From NCBI GenBank assembly GCA_963971285.1, contig OZ020256.1, forward strand, positions 7,194,501-7,258,500: DNA of 64,000 nucleotides. The letters are read 5' to 3'. Made by a program: the position numbers and the translations under genes. Each line of letters starts with the position of its first letter. The first letter of the stretch is position 1. The DNA is from Astropecten irregularis (lineage: Eukaryota; Echinodermata; Asteroidea; Paxillosida; Astropectinidae). Below the pieces are notes generated by a model. That model was not told where the DNA came from, did not search any database, and was given only the letters and a program-made list of their open reading frames with translations. This document shows positions 1 through 10,317 of this stretch, piece by piece.

Positions 1-83
1 TTGGACGTGGGAACAAATCAATTCTTGTTCAGTAATGTCAGATCTACATCCATGCCAAGTGGGAACAAATTCGGTGATGATGG

Positions 84-1176
84 TCACGAAACGAGCGAAT
101 AAAAGGCCACGGCCCACGGACTACCCTGTCCCCCCCCCCCCCGGGATTTCCGCCCATGCTTCAGAAGGAGTCTTAATGGACTGGATACTTCCGGAAGATG
201 TGGAATGTACCTTCCTATGTATTGGATGTTACCCAGGAACCGTTCCAGTTTCTTTTTGGTTTTCGGTGTTGGCAATTCCTGTATTGGTCAGGTCTCATAC
301 CTTCTTTTTTTTGTGAGGATTTGACCAAGGTACTGTATTTCCTGGAGGCCAACTTTGCATTTACTTTGGGTTAAGTTTGACATTATTGGCTCTCATCCAG
401 ATCTTGCATCATGCTCTTCTTGTGTTCTACCATAGATCAACAAGTCATCTATATAACATGTTACACCCTTTATGCCTTCAAGCATTTGTGACATGTACTT
501 TTGGAACACTTCAGAGGCACTGTGAAGACCAAATGGCAGTCTTTGGAATGCATAGAGGCCGAAAGGCGTGTTGAAAGTGCAAAGTTCTGCGCTTTCGCTG
601 TCTAAGACAATCTGCCAAAAGCCACAGTTGGCATCTAGAACAGTGAAGAACATGTGCCCCCACCAGTTCACTGGCTAGTTCTTCAATGCTTGGAATTTGG
701 TAGTGCTGACGCTTAATTGCTTGATTTAGATCCTTTGGATCCATGCACAACCTAAGTTTGCCATTTGGTTTCTTCACCAGGACTAGAGAGTTAACCCAGT
801 CTGTAGGTTTGTTTACTTTTTGGACAATGTTTAGGCTTTCTAGTCTGTCCAGTTCTGTTTTCAGTTTCTCTCTGAGTGCTATGGGCACTTTTCTTGGTGG
901 ATGAATCACCGGTGTGCTGCCTTCACGAAGCTCTATGTGATGTTCTCGAGGGAAACAGCCTATGCCGTCGAAGACATCTTGGTATTCGTCAAGGATACTA
1001 TAGCTCTGCACTCCTTCAATACGCTGTATCAGGTTGAGCTGTATTGCAGCTTTCAGGCCCAGGATGTTCTGTACCTGCGTCACGATGTAGAAGGTCAATT
1101 TGTTGGCTTGGCCTTTCCGACAGACTTTGAGAGTACATGTTCCTATAACAGGAATCGTTTCTCCACTGTATGACAC
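84..1176 (-). pseudogene. Ty3/gypsy reverse transcriptase, frameshifted
   Basis: Minus-strand frames at 1176-511, 671-393 and 275-84 cover RT. The first holds the entry region (TPVIHPPRKVPIALREKLK), the DWVNSLVLVKKPNGKLRLCMDP motif area and the PKDLNQAI helix. The second holds LDANCGFWQIVLD, the TPFGLYAFQRLPFGL motif and the catalytic CYIDDLLIY (YIDD box). The third, LERFLGNIQYIGRYIPHLPEV, is the connection region after the thumb. At least two frameshifts separate these, one near 660-600 and one between 390 and 275. Catalytic residues are still readable but the gene is dead. Confidence 0.85.
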
Positions 1177-1560
1177 GAGCTTGGTTTTCGACTTCTGTAC
1201 TGCAAGGTTTCGCTATGCGGTTGAATGTCTTCTGCGAAATTATGTTGGCCTTGGCTCCTGTGTCGATCTTAAGTGGTATTCTTTTGTTCTTTATTTGAAC
1301 GTTGACCCACCATTCCTCATCAGTTGCGCGATCATTCTTATCGCCTTTGATTTCTCCAACAAACAGAGGGTCTTTGCTGTCACTGTCTGTCTCCACCGTA
1401 TGGACTTTGGGCCTTGTAGTTGTTGTGGTAGTTTTTGTTCGACACAATTCCGCCAGGTGATGCAGCCTTTTGCATCTACTGCATTCTTTCTCACATGCAG
1501 GACATTTGCGTGGTGGGTGTTGTTTCCCACATCTACCACAGGCTCTGATTGGTCTAGAAG
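1016..1560 (-). pseudogene. Zinc-knuckle and retropepsin-like protease segment
   Basis: One minus-strand frame carries a Cys/His-rich stretch (about 1540-1435, pattern C-x2-C ... H ... C-x2-C ... C-x2-C ... H ... C) followed by an acidic linker and an aspartic protease core with the motif PLKIDTGAKANII near 1285-1245. DTGA is the catalytic signature of the retroviral-type protease that cleaves Gag-Pol. The frame slips after about 1210; the continuation is in the frame that becomes RT. The segment fits a decayed Ty3/gypsy PR. Confidence 0.75.
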
Positions 1561-1619
1561 TATCTGAAGCTTTGCTTGGCAGTGTGGTTTTTTTCCACCT
1601 AATTTGCTTTTTTGCTTCT

Positions 1620-2216
1620 TTATCTGATTAACATTGTGGCTGTTTGATATGCACCTCTTGATGAGGTCCCTTGGACTTGATGAATGGACTCTATTTGACT
1701 TCTGCTGGCTTCTGCTGCACGGCAGATATCAATGGCCTTTTGGAGGTTTAGGTCTTTCTCACGAAGCAGACTCTCCCGGACCTTGTCACTTCGTTTGCCC
1801 ACTACTATGTTGTCTCTAACGAGACTATCAGTAAGGTCACCAAATCCACAGGTTACAACTAGAATTTTTAAACCAGTTACAAATTGTTCAATGGTCTAAC
1901 CGTCCAACTGCTTTCTTGTGAAGAATTGGAATCGCAGAAACGCTTGAGACGTATGGGCACTGCAGTAGTTTTGAAACTGCTCCTTCACCTTGGAGAGCTT
2001 GTTTTTGTCACCCTCTTCTGCCCACGTGAATGTGTTATACAACATGATCGATTCTTCTCCCGCGATATGCAGAAACAACGCCGTCTTTTGGTCGTCTGGC
2101 TTGCTTGTCTTGCCTGATGCAAGCATGTAGATGTCCAACTTTTGCTCAAACCATCTATAATTTTCTGCTAGGTTGCCCTGTAGCTTTAGATTTGCTGGGA
2201 GCGCGACTTTCTCCAT
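1620..2216 (-). pseudogene. Ty3/gypsy gag fragment
   Basis: Two minus-strand frames (2216-1896 and about 1802-1620) encode a gag-like capsid region. The first starts MEKVALPANLKLQGNLAENY and includes W, F and L positions typical of Ty3 gag (WFEQKLDIYMLASG). The second contains VRESLLREKDLNLQKAIDIC, a common gag C-terminal helix pattern. A frameshift or small loss lies between 1896 and 1802. Its role in the parent element would be particle assembly. It is a relic here. Confidence 0.7.
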
Positions 2217-2889
2217 TTTTTTTTTTTATGTTTAAATCCTAAACTTCTGAAAAAATGTCACTGACGAGGTTGTTAAGACGCCATCTTGAATTATGTGTGT
2301 CCTTTATCGGTCATTGATCATAATTGATTAACACAAGTAACCAAGTGAGGGCGCTATAATAATACATACATGACACTAGCGACCGTCAGTCGCGCAGTCG
2401 GCATGATGGCCTCAACACGCGCGGTTATGCGATATTTATGGAAAGCAGTTAATTTCTTGCAAAAACTACATTACACTTAGATCTAAATCCCAGGAAAAAA
2501 TACCATTAGTCGAAGAAGTTTCAATGATCATGTAACTGCACGTAAGACTGCAGCGAGCCATGACAGCTTTGCTGTTCGAGTATTCCACTGTCCCAGTACT
2601 GTTTTTTAAATCCATTTTAATCATCGTCTACGTTTGCCATCCTACTTGTACTGTTATAAAGTAAGGTCTTGTGAACATTTTAATTACCTTTTTACTGGAT
2701 TTCGTTACACCTGTGACAGAATTATTTGCTGTAAGTGTTTTGGACGCAACACCACTGCACGATCAATGCAATGAAATGTAACGCTATTCAATATAGCAAC
2801 CCTACTGGACATTGGAAATCAGCCCCGGAGGAGAAAAGTATTAAACCAGAGGTCAGGAACACTCTTAAAGAACTATACGTCTTGCAAAG
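2217..2889. other. Intergenic stretch between two retroelements
   Basis: No ORF or RNA gene is recognisable. It includes T-runs at 2214-2226 next to the gag start. It may contain the leader or LTR of the Ty3 element (minus strand) and the 5' end of the LINE (plus strand), but no TG...CA boundary with a primer-binding site could be confirmed. Confidence 0.4.
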
Positions 2890-3213
2890 GTGACTAAACG
2901 AGGTTGCAGAGGAGGGAAAAAAAATAAGCAGAGAAACATTTCAACTCTTATAACAGAGCGCCAAGGGAATTCCATGGACCGAAATAATCGGGGTGTAAAT
3001 CTACACAATTTACTCCAACGCCCCAGAGTGAATTACAACAGACAACACCCTTCGTTGCCGATTGTCTACCTGTGCAACCCACGTTCATTAGTGAACAAAT
3101 TTGATGAATTCAGATCCCTGCTGTACACATTTAACATAGATATCGCTGGCATTTCAGAGACCAAGCTTGGTTCAACCCAGATATCATCGAACGGTACAAT
3201 ATCCCTGATTTCG
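2890..3213 (+). pseudogene. LINE endonuclease N-terminal fragment
   Basis: The frame opens with basic residues (RGCRGGKKNKQRN), then PSLPIVYLCNPRSLVNKFDE, then DIAGISETKL. This is the start of an APE-like endonuclease as found in CR1/L2-type LINEs: a peptide ending in the conserved SLxNKxxE element, then an ETxL motif carrying the metal-binding Glu. The frame is interrupted at 3222 by a MITE and continues at 3592. The endonuclease would nick target DNA to prime reverse transcription. Confidence 0.75.
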
Positions 3214-3221
3214 TGCTAGCA

Positions 3222-3583
3222 TAAGGTGACCAGACGTCCCCGATTTCCGGGGACAGTCCCCGATTTGAAAGTGCCGTCCCCGATGAAAAATTGTCCCCGA
3301 AAATGTTCCCGATTCGAGGAAATGCCCCCGAAAATTCGAATTGTCCTAAAAAAAAAAAATGAATACAAATGCTGTGCTGAAGAAGATCCATTTTTCAGAG
3401 AAGTATGCAAAGACAACCGCCAAAGACATGCAAGTATGTAACCCACTCATGTCAACTTTGGACAAGATGTCACCATTTTGCATGTAGGCACCATCTGGAT
3501 TCAAAAAAATTTCAAAATTATACCCCTCCCCCAAAACACGGATCACTGTCCCCGGATCATTTCAACAAAATATGGTCACCTTA
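3222..3583. mobile_element. hAT-like MITE, 362 bp, inside the LINE endonuclease
   Basis: The ends are inverted copies, TAAGGTGACCA at the left and TGGTCACCTTA at the right. They are flanked by an 8-bp near-identical direct repeat, TGCTAGCA (3214-3221) and TGCCAGCA (3584-3591), one mismatch. Eight-base target duplications are the hallmark of the hAT superfamily. Removing the element and one flank brings the LINE endonuclease pieces next to each other. The left half carries repeated GTCCCCGA words. No transposase; non-autonomous. Confidence 0.8.
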
Positions 3584-3591
3584 TGCCAGCA

Positions 3592-4876
3592 TCGAATTGT
3601 CGCAGTAACCGGCGGGGAGGGGGCGTAGCTTTGTACGCGCGAGACAGTCTATGTATTAAACCAGCAGACAGTATAGTGCAAGATCCTCTGGAAGTAGTGT
3701 GAATTAAGGTGAGACCACAACGGATGCCAAGAAATATACCAGTGATCTTCTATGAGGCAGTATACTCACCCCAATAATTTGTATGAAAGATAACTTACAG
3801 ATCAGTCACCTATTGGATAGTATCGACTTCATACAAACAACTTATCCACAAGCGGGCATCATCCTAGGAGATATCAACCGACTCGAAATAAAGGAAATCT
3901 GCTCAGACAATCTATTCACTCAAGGGGTTAGCAAGCCGACCCGCGATGGGTTGATACTTGATAAAATCATCACCTACCTTGCAGATTACTATCAGCCGCC
4001 GGAAACGACCCCCCGATAGGAACAAGTGACCACTCCACCGTTTTGTGGAGACCCAGGGAGAGTCCCCCAGGAACAACGCGACTCGCTCACGGATCGTCCG
4101 ACCAATGAAAGACTCTTCAATTCGGGACTTTGGTTCAGGGATAGTTCAGCACGGCGGGCCAGAGGTTTACAACCAGTCTTGTTGCACAGGTAAACTCTCC
4201 TTGATACCTTGCTGAATGCTGTTAACACCTACTTTCCAACGAAAGTGATTAAACTACATTCCGAGGACAAACCATGCATGGATGACAACATTTTATCAAC
4301 AGCCTTATAAAACAAAGACAACAAGCCTTCAACAAAGATCAGCGATCCAAACGATGGAAACATCTTCGAAACAAGATTAACCGGGAGATCAAGAAGTCCA
4401 AAAATGACTACTATGCCAACCGTGTACAGCGACACAAAAGAGCCAACCAGCTGAATGGTACAAACAAATCCGGATCATGACATGCATGAACAAACAAAGC
4501 ACAGCCATTAACCCACCACCAGGAGTTAATGCAGGAATGGCCAAAGATATGGCCAACAGTATAAACGACAACTTGACATCAATATCGAGTTACCTTCAAC
4601 CGCTCGATATAACTGAGTTACCCGCCTACAGACCGGATCCAACCCCTGCCCGGTGGTCTATAACTACCAGGTCTACGAAATGCTGAAAAACACAAAGCTG
4701 AGGAAGGCTGGCGAGGATAATCAGAGAGTTTGCTTGTGAGCTCAGTGACCCTTTAACAAATAATTATCCTCAATCATTCATTCAGTGGGGGAGTTGTCCT
4801 GCAGCAATGGAAGAAAGCCGTCGTTGTTCCAATACCGAAAACCAATCCGCCAACATGGGACAAAATTCGACCTATC
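3592..4876 (+). pseudogene. LINE endonuclease remainder and RT entry
   Basis: Frames at 3592-3702, 3783-4019 and 4477-4686 plus short pieces between them continue the LINE protein: RRGGGVALYARDSL is the conserved GGGVALYV-type endonuclease motif, GIILGDIN is the GDFN-type catalytic motif with an N variant, and VVVPIPKTNPPTWDKIRPI leads into RT fingers. Frame changes are frequent. The segment is cut at about 4877 by a second insertion within the RPIS motif of RT. Confidence 0.75.
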
Positions 4877-4877
4877 T

Positions 4878-5833
4878 AAAGGGGTTTTCACACTAGACAA
4901 ATTCCCCGGGAAATTGGTGGGGTGTTGCCGGGGTATTTTGGTCGGACCTTTCACACTACCAATGAAATCCCCGGGAAATAGCTATTCCCGGGGAATATTC
5001 ACCCCTGCTCGGGAGTAGGGTTAAAGCCGAAATCCCCGGGGTTTTGCGCTTTTCCCGGGGAATAGCAACTAGTGTGAACGTCGGCCCCGGGTTTCAACTT
5101 ACCCCACCGATTTGCGTCCACGGCTTTCTCGGAAGGTCATAGGGTCACGATTAGCGCGCCAAATAATTCGCGCGGTAACTTAAAATTGTAATGCAGTATA
5201 CTTGACTTGGTTTTTTATAAATATATCCACGTTACTTACCAAAAAATAAATAATAACGTTTACCAATTAAACAAATCATTAACCTTTTAAATTATATTAG
5301 AAAAGGGAATGGTTTATAATGTCATAAAATAAGTATCGTGAACAACGATGCCGTCTAGTTCCCTTTTCGCGTTCGGGTATTTGTTACGTCCCATGTGGTT
5401 GGGTACCAGTCGTTTATGATGCGTCACGCGTGACATTGTGTACACATGTACATTGTGTGTTACTTCCTGCATGCCCTGTCAATAGTCAAATGTACACGTA
5501 CGTACTGCTGCACTAGTGCACTGTACTCGACTCTCGTTCGTTGATATAAACAACTGCTTTATTGCCAAGGCGCGCGCGCGGCATTGTGGGATTGAACTTC
5601 CGCCCACGACTCCTTTGCAAACTTCCGGGTGGGTGCCCTCCGTGTTACACATTCCCCGGGGATTGTTTACAGTGTGAAACGATCGTGCATATTCCCGGGA
5701 AATAGTATCCCCGGGAGTTTTCAAAAAGGTCTAGTGTGAATGATTGCTGGGGTGTTGGTGGGGTAAAAAATCCCCGGGAATTTCCCGGGGATTTATTTCC
5801 CGGGGATTGGCTGTGCAGTGTGAAAAGGGCTTT
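4878..5833. mobile_element. CCCGGG-rich inverted-repeat transposon inside LINE RT
   Basis: Left end AAAGGGGTTTTCACACTAG and right end (reverse complement) AAAGCCCTTTTCACACTGC are inverted repeats that continue into CCCGGG-containing sequence. Both arms (about 4878-5095 and 5650-5833) hold many copies of CCCGGGGA / TCCCCGGG and of the CACACTAG / CTAGTGTG word. The middle, about 5100-5640, is not repetitive and has no convincing ORF. It sits between the LINE RT halves KIRPI and LTDHF, so it inserted into that LINE. The target duplication is unclear (no obvious flanking repeat longer than 2-3 bp), so the superfamily is not assigned. Confidence 0.7.
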
Positions 5834-5835
5834 AA

Positions 5836-5990
5836 TTGACTGACCACTTTGCCAAGGTAGCAGAGGGATTTGTAACAAAGTGGTTAAGTGAGGACATTGA
5901 TGACAAGATAGAACCTAACCAGTATGGCAATCGCAAAGGAGTGTCCATATCCCACTACTTTTGGTGAAACTGCTGGACACCCTACACCAT
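5836..5990 (+). pseudogene. LINE RT fragment
   Basis: LTDHFAKVAEGFV ... LSEDIDDKIEPNQYGNRKG ... SISHY matches the RT palm region that precedes the catalytic Asp in CR1/L2-type LINEs (the QFGFRxGxS equivalent is NQYGNRKGVS). One stop interrupts it and homology ends near 5990, where another repeat (CCCGGTTGCATAA...) begins. Confidence 0.7.
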
Positions 5991-5991
5991 G

Positions 5992-6365
5992 GCCCGGTTG
6001 CATAACACTTTAAGAAGTACTTAAGTTGAATTCAACCTTGCGTAACTCCCAATACTCTTCTTATCTTAAATAAACTTGAGATTCTTCTTATCTTCTGTTG
6101 CATAAAACAACATAGGAAGTCTAGTCTTCTTATCTTGTAGATCAACTCTTAACTTTAAGTCTACTCCAACCCAATGCGTAAGTATCACAAAGTACTTATT
6201 AATTTGTGTAATGATTTGTTTATTTTATTTTCAAAATTAGGCTTTTTTTTCAATTTGCAAAACCATGGCATGTGGATCTAATGTCACTGTAGATTTGGGG
6301 GCTTCAGGTGCTTGAGGTGCATTGTGGAGTATTTTCCACGGCTTTTTGTTATTGTTATAGCTTAA
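5992..6365. repeat. AT-rich spacer beginning with a GGTTGCATAA-type repeat end
   Basis: CCCGGTTGCATAACACTTTAAG at 5992 onward, with internal CTTCTTATCTT repeats to about 6185, resembles one end of a MITE that inserts at many sites. The partner end was not found. The rest up to 6360 has no recognisable feature. Confidence 0.35.
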
Positions 6366-6549
6366 AGGTTGTATCGTACCTTTTTAAGAGACCAAAACAG
6401 AAATTTTCACAGATTTACGTATATAACTTTCAGAAGATGATGCTGGTAGAAACCTACCGTTAAAATATTTCCGCCTGAAATGGTGTATTTATCCAGAAAT
6501 TAATAAAACAATGACCGAAAATCTTTTTGATCTTTTAAAAGATCATACC
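6366..6549. mobile_element. TTAA-flanked MITE (piggyBac-type), internally deleted copy
   Basis: Flanked by TTAA at 6362-6365 and 6550-6553. It carries the internal motifs of the family: CAGATTTACGTAT, CCGCCTGAAATGGTGTATTTA and GATCTTTTAAAAGATC. It lacks the right half present in the full-length 353-358 bp copies. Its left terminus is diverged. Confidence 0.7.
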
Positions 6550-6589
6550 TTAATTGATATTATTAAAGTTGGATTTAAGTAAAATGGAA

Positions 6590-6690
6590 CAGGGTTCTGG
6601 TTATTGGAAGTTTAATAACTCGTTGTAAAGTGACAAATACTACCCTGAACTAGTGAAAAAAGTTACGTACGATAAGGTTGATGAATACGC
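6590..6690 (+). pseudogene. LINE scrap with GxGYWKFNNSL motif
   Basis: EQGSGYWKFNNSL followed by a stop and DKYYPELVKKV matches the GPGFWKFNNSLL...F motif found between endonuclease and RT of many LINEs. Only this small piece is recognisable, so the family and full extent are uncertain. Confidence 0.45.
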
Positions 6691-6779
6691 TGCTCTGCCC
6701 CACCAACGTCCTAATCTTAAGAATATCCATCCTCAAGACATACATTTCACAATTAATGATCAGATGATCAGACCTTATT

Positions 6780-6946
6780 CTTTGATAAAAATGTATGGTA
6801 TATCAAATTGGTGAAAGTGTCAAAAATGGAGACCACAGACAAAAGTGAACATGGGATATGGAAGGTTAGGAATCTCCGAGACGAAATTGAAGTTAACCGC
6901 TTTGGAAATTGAATGAAAAAAGTTTTAAAATGTGCGGGAAAACCTA
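6780..6946 (+). repeat. Dispersed repeat, direct-orientation fragment
   Basis: This stretch is a diverged copy, in opposite orientation, of 8150-8340. The shared words include GAACATGGGATATG, GAAATTGAAGTTAACCGC and ATGTGCGGGAA. In one frame both copies encode a similar peptide ending DEIEVNRFGN, so the segment may descend from a coding exon or transposon ORF. The source is not recognised. Confidence 0.55.
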
Positions 6947-7139
6947 GTTATTATTATTTTTATTCTTATTTATTTATTTCTGGAAATGACACCAAGGATT
7001 CATCAAAAGCGCCATAGGCACTGTAGCTCGAAAGCCTGATGAAACATTTTGAGTTACAAACTTATGCGCATGACTTATAATAATAAGAAAAATGCCACTT
7101 CAGTTTCACAGCAGTTTAGGTAAATTTAGTATACATGAT

Positions 7140-8340
7140 TAGAAACCGTCTTACACCATTTTATACTCCGAACATCAGAAATCTTCGTAACGTTCGCAAA
7201 TTGATTCAAATGGAAACCGGGCCTTGATATATACATCAAGTGCCTTAACAAAGTGCCATGTAGCCAACCCCTCCATGATTAAAACTATTGACTGCAATGT
7301 ACACTACAAAATAATACCATATATTATGTCTCATAGATGTCTCTTCAACTGAGGTCCTGATTTCTCAAAGACTTAAATGATGAAGACAAAAAATTACCTA
7401 CTTTGAAAACTATTTATGCGAATTAACGACTTCCATAATAATATTATGATGTTTACTGCAACGTGAATGTCAACATTCACTGCAAGTGCAAGTACATTGT
7501 ACATAAACGCAATATGTTGTCATGTTAGGGGCCGTCCATAAAGTACGTACGCACGAAATGCTGACTTTTTTGACCCCCCTCCCCCTCTGTACGCATGGCG
7601 TACGCAGTGGTCACAACCCCCCCCTCCACCCCTGTACGCATACGCATTACACATTAGGTTTTTCACTTCTCGTGGTCCCTTGCTTTAGCATCATTAAAAT
7701 GTCACCGTAATCCGGGCCGGTACCGTAATTGGGACGTCACTTTCAAATTCTGAAATGAATGACTGAAGTTTAACAGGTTTTTATACATTTACAGATGGAT
7801 TTTACTATTTTTTACCATGTTGAATAAGAAAAAAAGGAAAAAAACAAAACAATACCGGTGTTTTTTCACGTTTTTCACTTCTCTTTTCGCGCGATAATGC
7901 TATGCAATTTTTTCGTTTGCGTACGGTACGCATTGGCCTTAACCCCCCCTCTCCCCCCTGTACGCATGGCGTACGCATCGGTAACAACCCCCCCCCCCTC
8001 CCCCCCTTCGTGCGTACGTACTTTATGGACGGCCCCTTATTGATTTCAAGGTAAACGTCAACAACGAAATCAACTGAACCTTAGCGAACCTAGCCGCTGC
8101 CATTGTCAGTAATTTCAATACAGCACCTCATTTGAATAACCACCTGGAGAGTTATATAGGTGTTCCCGCACATTTATAAACTGTTTTCATTAAATTTCCG
8201 AAGCGGTTAACTTCAATTTCATCTTGAAGATTCATTACCTTGCATATCCCATGTTCAATTTCGTCTTTGGTCGCCCATTTTGACACTTTGAAAAACCAAT
8301 TTGATATATTTGCCATATATTTTGATCGAAGACAATTCAA
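7140..8340 (-). repeat. Inverted copy of the spacer part of the 1.75-kb tandem unit, split by a MITE
   Basis: Read on the minus strand, 8340-8040 followed by 7524-7140 matches the non-coding part of the tandem units that start at 9384, 11117, 12868 and 14631 (for example GCAGCGGCTAGGTTCGC, ATGTACAATGTACTTGCACT, CATCATAATATTAT). The 7528-8036 insertion separates the two halves. Thus the same repeat is present in both orientations within 10 kb. Confidence 0.75.
7528..8036. mobile_element. PIF/Harbinger-like MITE, 509 bp
   Basis: Terminal inverted repeats start GGGGCCGTCCATAAAGTACG and end with the exact complement; a 3-bp duplication TTA lies on each side (7525-7527 and 8037-8039). The paralogous tandem unit carries the uninterrupted site (AAATCAATAACATG at 11221-11234), which confirms both the ends and the duplicated trinucleotide. 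TTA/TAA duplications fit PIF/Harbinger. The interior has alternating GTACGCATGGCGTACGCA motifs and C-runs. No transposase. Confidence 0.8.
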
Positions 8341-9111
8341 TTTCGTCGACCGCAGTCGCCATGCGAACGATAGACGAATCTTTTTTCTTTCAAATTCGTA
8401 TGAATGTCATTCAAATTCGTCCCATGATTATATGCCGTCCTTCATTTTTTGTTTACTATGTATGATGTGCTTTTCGAGTTTTGTTTTGTGGGAAAATTGA
8501 ACCTATAGTGGAAATTTTTTTTTTTATGTTTATACCAGAAATAAGCAGTCCTATACTTCATCAAAGTAAAAGAAGATGTATTCGCAATTTCACAACTCTT
8601 CTGGAATAGTCCACACATCACTTGGTTATATGGCCCTCTGGCCCGGTTTCCATCTGGATCCATTTGCCTACGTTACGAAGATTTCTGATGTTTGGAGTAT
8701 AAAGTGGTGTAAGTCGGTTCGGAATCATGAGAGCAAGTAGAAAGAAACCACATGCAATCTGAAAAGGACTTATGCAGTGTAGGCAAATAAGCCATTTCGC
8801 AAAGCTGTTTACAGTCAGATTGTCAGTCTAATTTGAACGACATATTCTTGAAATCGCTCGACGAAAGACGAATTTGATCTTTCAATATGTAGATGATGAT
8901 CAAGTGAGACGAATTCCAGTGACATATGACAAAAAACGAATGAAAACTGACGAAACCGATTGACCTTTGATCAACTCGAATGACAATGACTAAAATGAAT
9001 TGTAGCATTTGCACATTCCAGTCTTCTTGGAACGTAATTAAAGTGAGGTGCATGCTTAGGAAATTGAATGAAAAAAGTTTTAAAATGTGCGGGAAAACCT
9101 ATAATAACTCT
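8341..9111. repeat. Further fragments of the same dispersed repeat
   Basis: 8635-8720 (GCCCGGTTTCCAT...GTTACGAAGATTTCTGATGTT) is an inverted match to 7142-7225. 9053-9111 (AAATTGAATGAAAAAAGTTT...) matches 6900-6945 and leads directly into the repeat unit once the hAT MITE at 9120 is removed. Between them nothing else is recognisable. Confidence 0.5.
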
Positions 9112-9119
9112 CCAGCGGG

Positions 9120-9375
9120 CACTGGCGTAGACAGGGGGGCCAGGGGGGCCAGGCCCCCCCCCCCCCCTATTCATGCCCCAAAAAAAAAGAAAAAAAAAGG
9201 TCTGAGAGCTTCTCTTACTACCCCCCAAGACAACACCAACGTGCCTCAATGCTGGGACGCGTATTCAGTAGGCCTAGTGCATCCAATGCGCAGGCCTGGT
9301 CAAGTCGGTATTGGCTAAAAATGTACATGTTGCCCCCCCCCCTCCCCCCATTAAAAAATCCTGGCTACGCCACTG
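9120..9375. mobile_element. hAT-like MITE, 256 bp
   Basis: Ends CACTGGCGTAG and CTACGCCACTG are inverted repeats (10 of 11), and an exact 8-bp direct repeat CCAGCGGG flanks it (9112-9119 and 9376-9383). CAGTGGCGTAG-type ends with 8-bp duplications are typical hAT. It contains a C-run (9153-9167), an A-rich run (9179-9198) and another C-run near 9334. It inserted into the repeat that starts the 1.75-kb array. Confidence 0.85.
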
Positions 9376-10317
9376 CCAGCGGGTTATTAAAATGGGTACT
9401 GTATACTGAAATTACAGACAATATCAGCGGCTAGGTTCGCAAAGGTTCAGTTGATTTCATTGTTCACGTTTACCTTTAAATCAATCAATCTGCCAACATA
9501 TTGAGTTTATGTACAATGTACTTGCACTTGCAGGGAATGTTGACATTTACGTTGCAGTAAACATCATAATATTATCACGGATGTTGTTAATACGCATAAA
9601 TAGTTTTCACAGTAGGTAATTTTTGGTCTTCGTCATTTTAGTCTTTGAGAAAGAGCTCAGTTGAAATGACATCTATGAGACATAATAATTATATTGACAT
9701 GGTATTATTTGTAGTGTACATTGCAGTTGATCATTTTGATCATGAAGAGGATGGCTACATGGAACTTTGTTACGGCATTTGATGTATATATTTTAAGTCC
9801 AACGTGCACTTTGTGTAAGAAAATTTCAATCATGTTAGGGTTAGGGTTAGCGGAACTAGGGTTTTAATTGATTCATTGTTAATTGATGGTCGTTTTAATG
9901 GATTTCATGGTTTTAATTTGTTTGTGTAAAAAATATCAAATTACCATATACAAAAAGAGGTGTAAGTCTGGGGAAAGGACATCATCGCAATTTGTCCACA
10001 CACCTCTTCCCAACTATTAAAATATAGAAGTTGTGTTAGAGAAACCCGTCCAAATAATATACAGTAATCCGCAACCTAATGCAATGGTATTCAATTCAGG
10101 TTCATATTTAATGTTTGCAAATGATATAGATATAAGGGGGGGGGGGGGCACAAACATAATTTTCAGTTGATTTTGACGCCAGACCCCTTAAGATCTAATC
10201 AGTTTGGAGTGATATGAGTATAGTCAGGGTGTTTAGGGCACATCTTAAGCTGCATTTTGATGCCTCCCTCCTTGATGCCAAGGATTCGACACTTTTCAAT
10301 GCACACACAATTGTTTG

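Larger units (their letters stand above)
1..2216 (-). mobile_element. Ty3/gypsy LTR retrotransposon internal region, truncated and frameshifted
   Basis: Reading on the minus strand from 2216 to the window edge gives, in order, a gag-like segment, paired Cys/His knuckles, a retropepsin-like protease, a reverse transcriptase and the start of the connection/RNase H region. This is the standard Ty3/gypsy order. Frames change between segments and there are stops, so the copy cannot make a polyprotein as it stands. A C-tract at 129-142 interrupts the RT-connection frame. RNase H, integrase and the 3' LTR would lie beyond base 1. The first part is just downstream of a T-run at 2217-2226. No LTR was identified in the window. 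Confidence 0.85.
2890..5990 (+). mobile_element. Non-LTR retrotransposon (LINE), decayed and interrupted twice
   Basis: Plus-strand fragments in several frames form one LINE ORF2-like protein. Order: endonuclease N-terminus (2890-3213), then after an inserted MITE the continuation RRGGGVALYARDSL (3612-3655), then AGIILGDIN near 3853, a linker, then the RT entry VVVPIPKTNPP near 4818-4850 and KIRPI at 4861-4875. After a second insertion it resumes with LTDHFAKVAEGFV near 5836-5875 and NQYGNRKGVSISH near 5920-5960. These are the landmarks of apurinic-type endonuclease plus RT LINEs of the CR1/L2/jockey kind. Many stops and frameshifts; the catalytic FADD-type box is absent because the copy ends near 5990. 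Confidence 0.8.

Noticed and set aside
2890..3219. Host gene encoding a basic protein
   Set aside because: Content matches the LINE endonuclease start and continues across the MITE, so it belongs to the retroelement.
9833..9851. TTAGGGTTAGGG telomere-like repeats in the tandem units
   Set aside because: Only two repeats per unit, copied with the 1.75-kb unit; also present at 13335 and 15097. No telomere tract or chromosome end.
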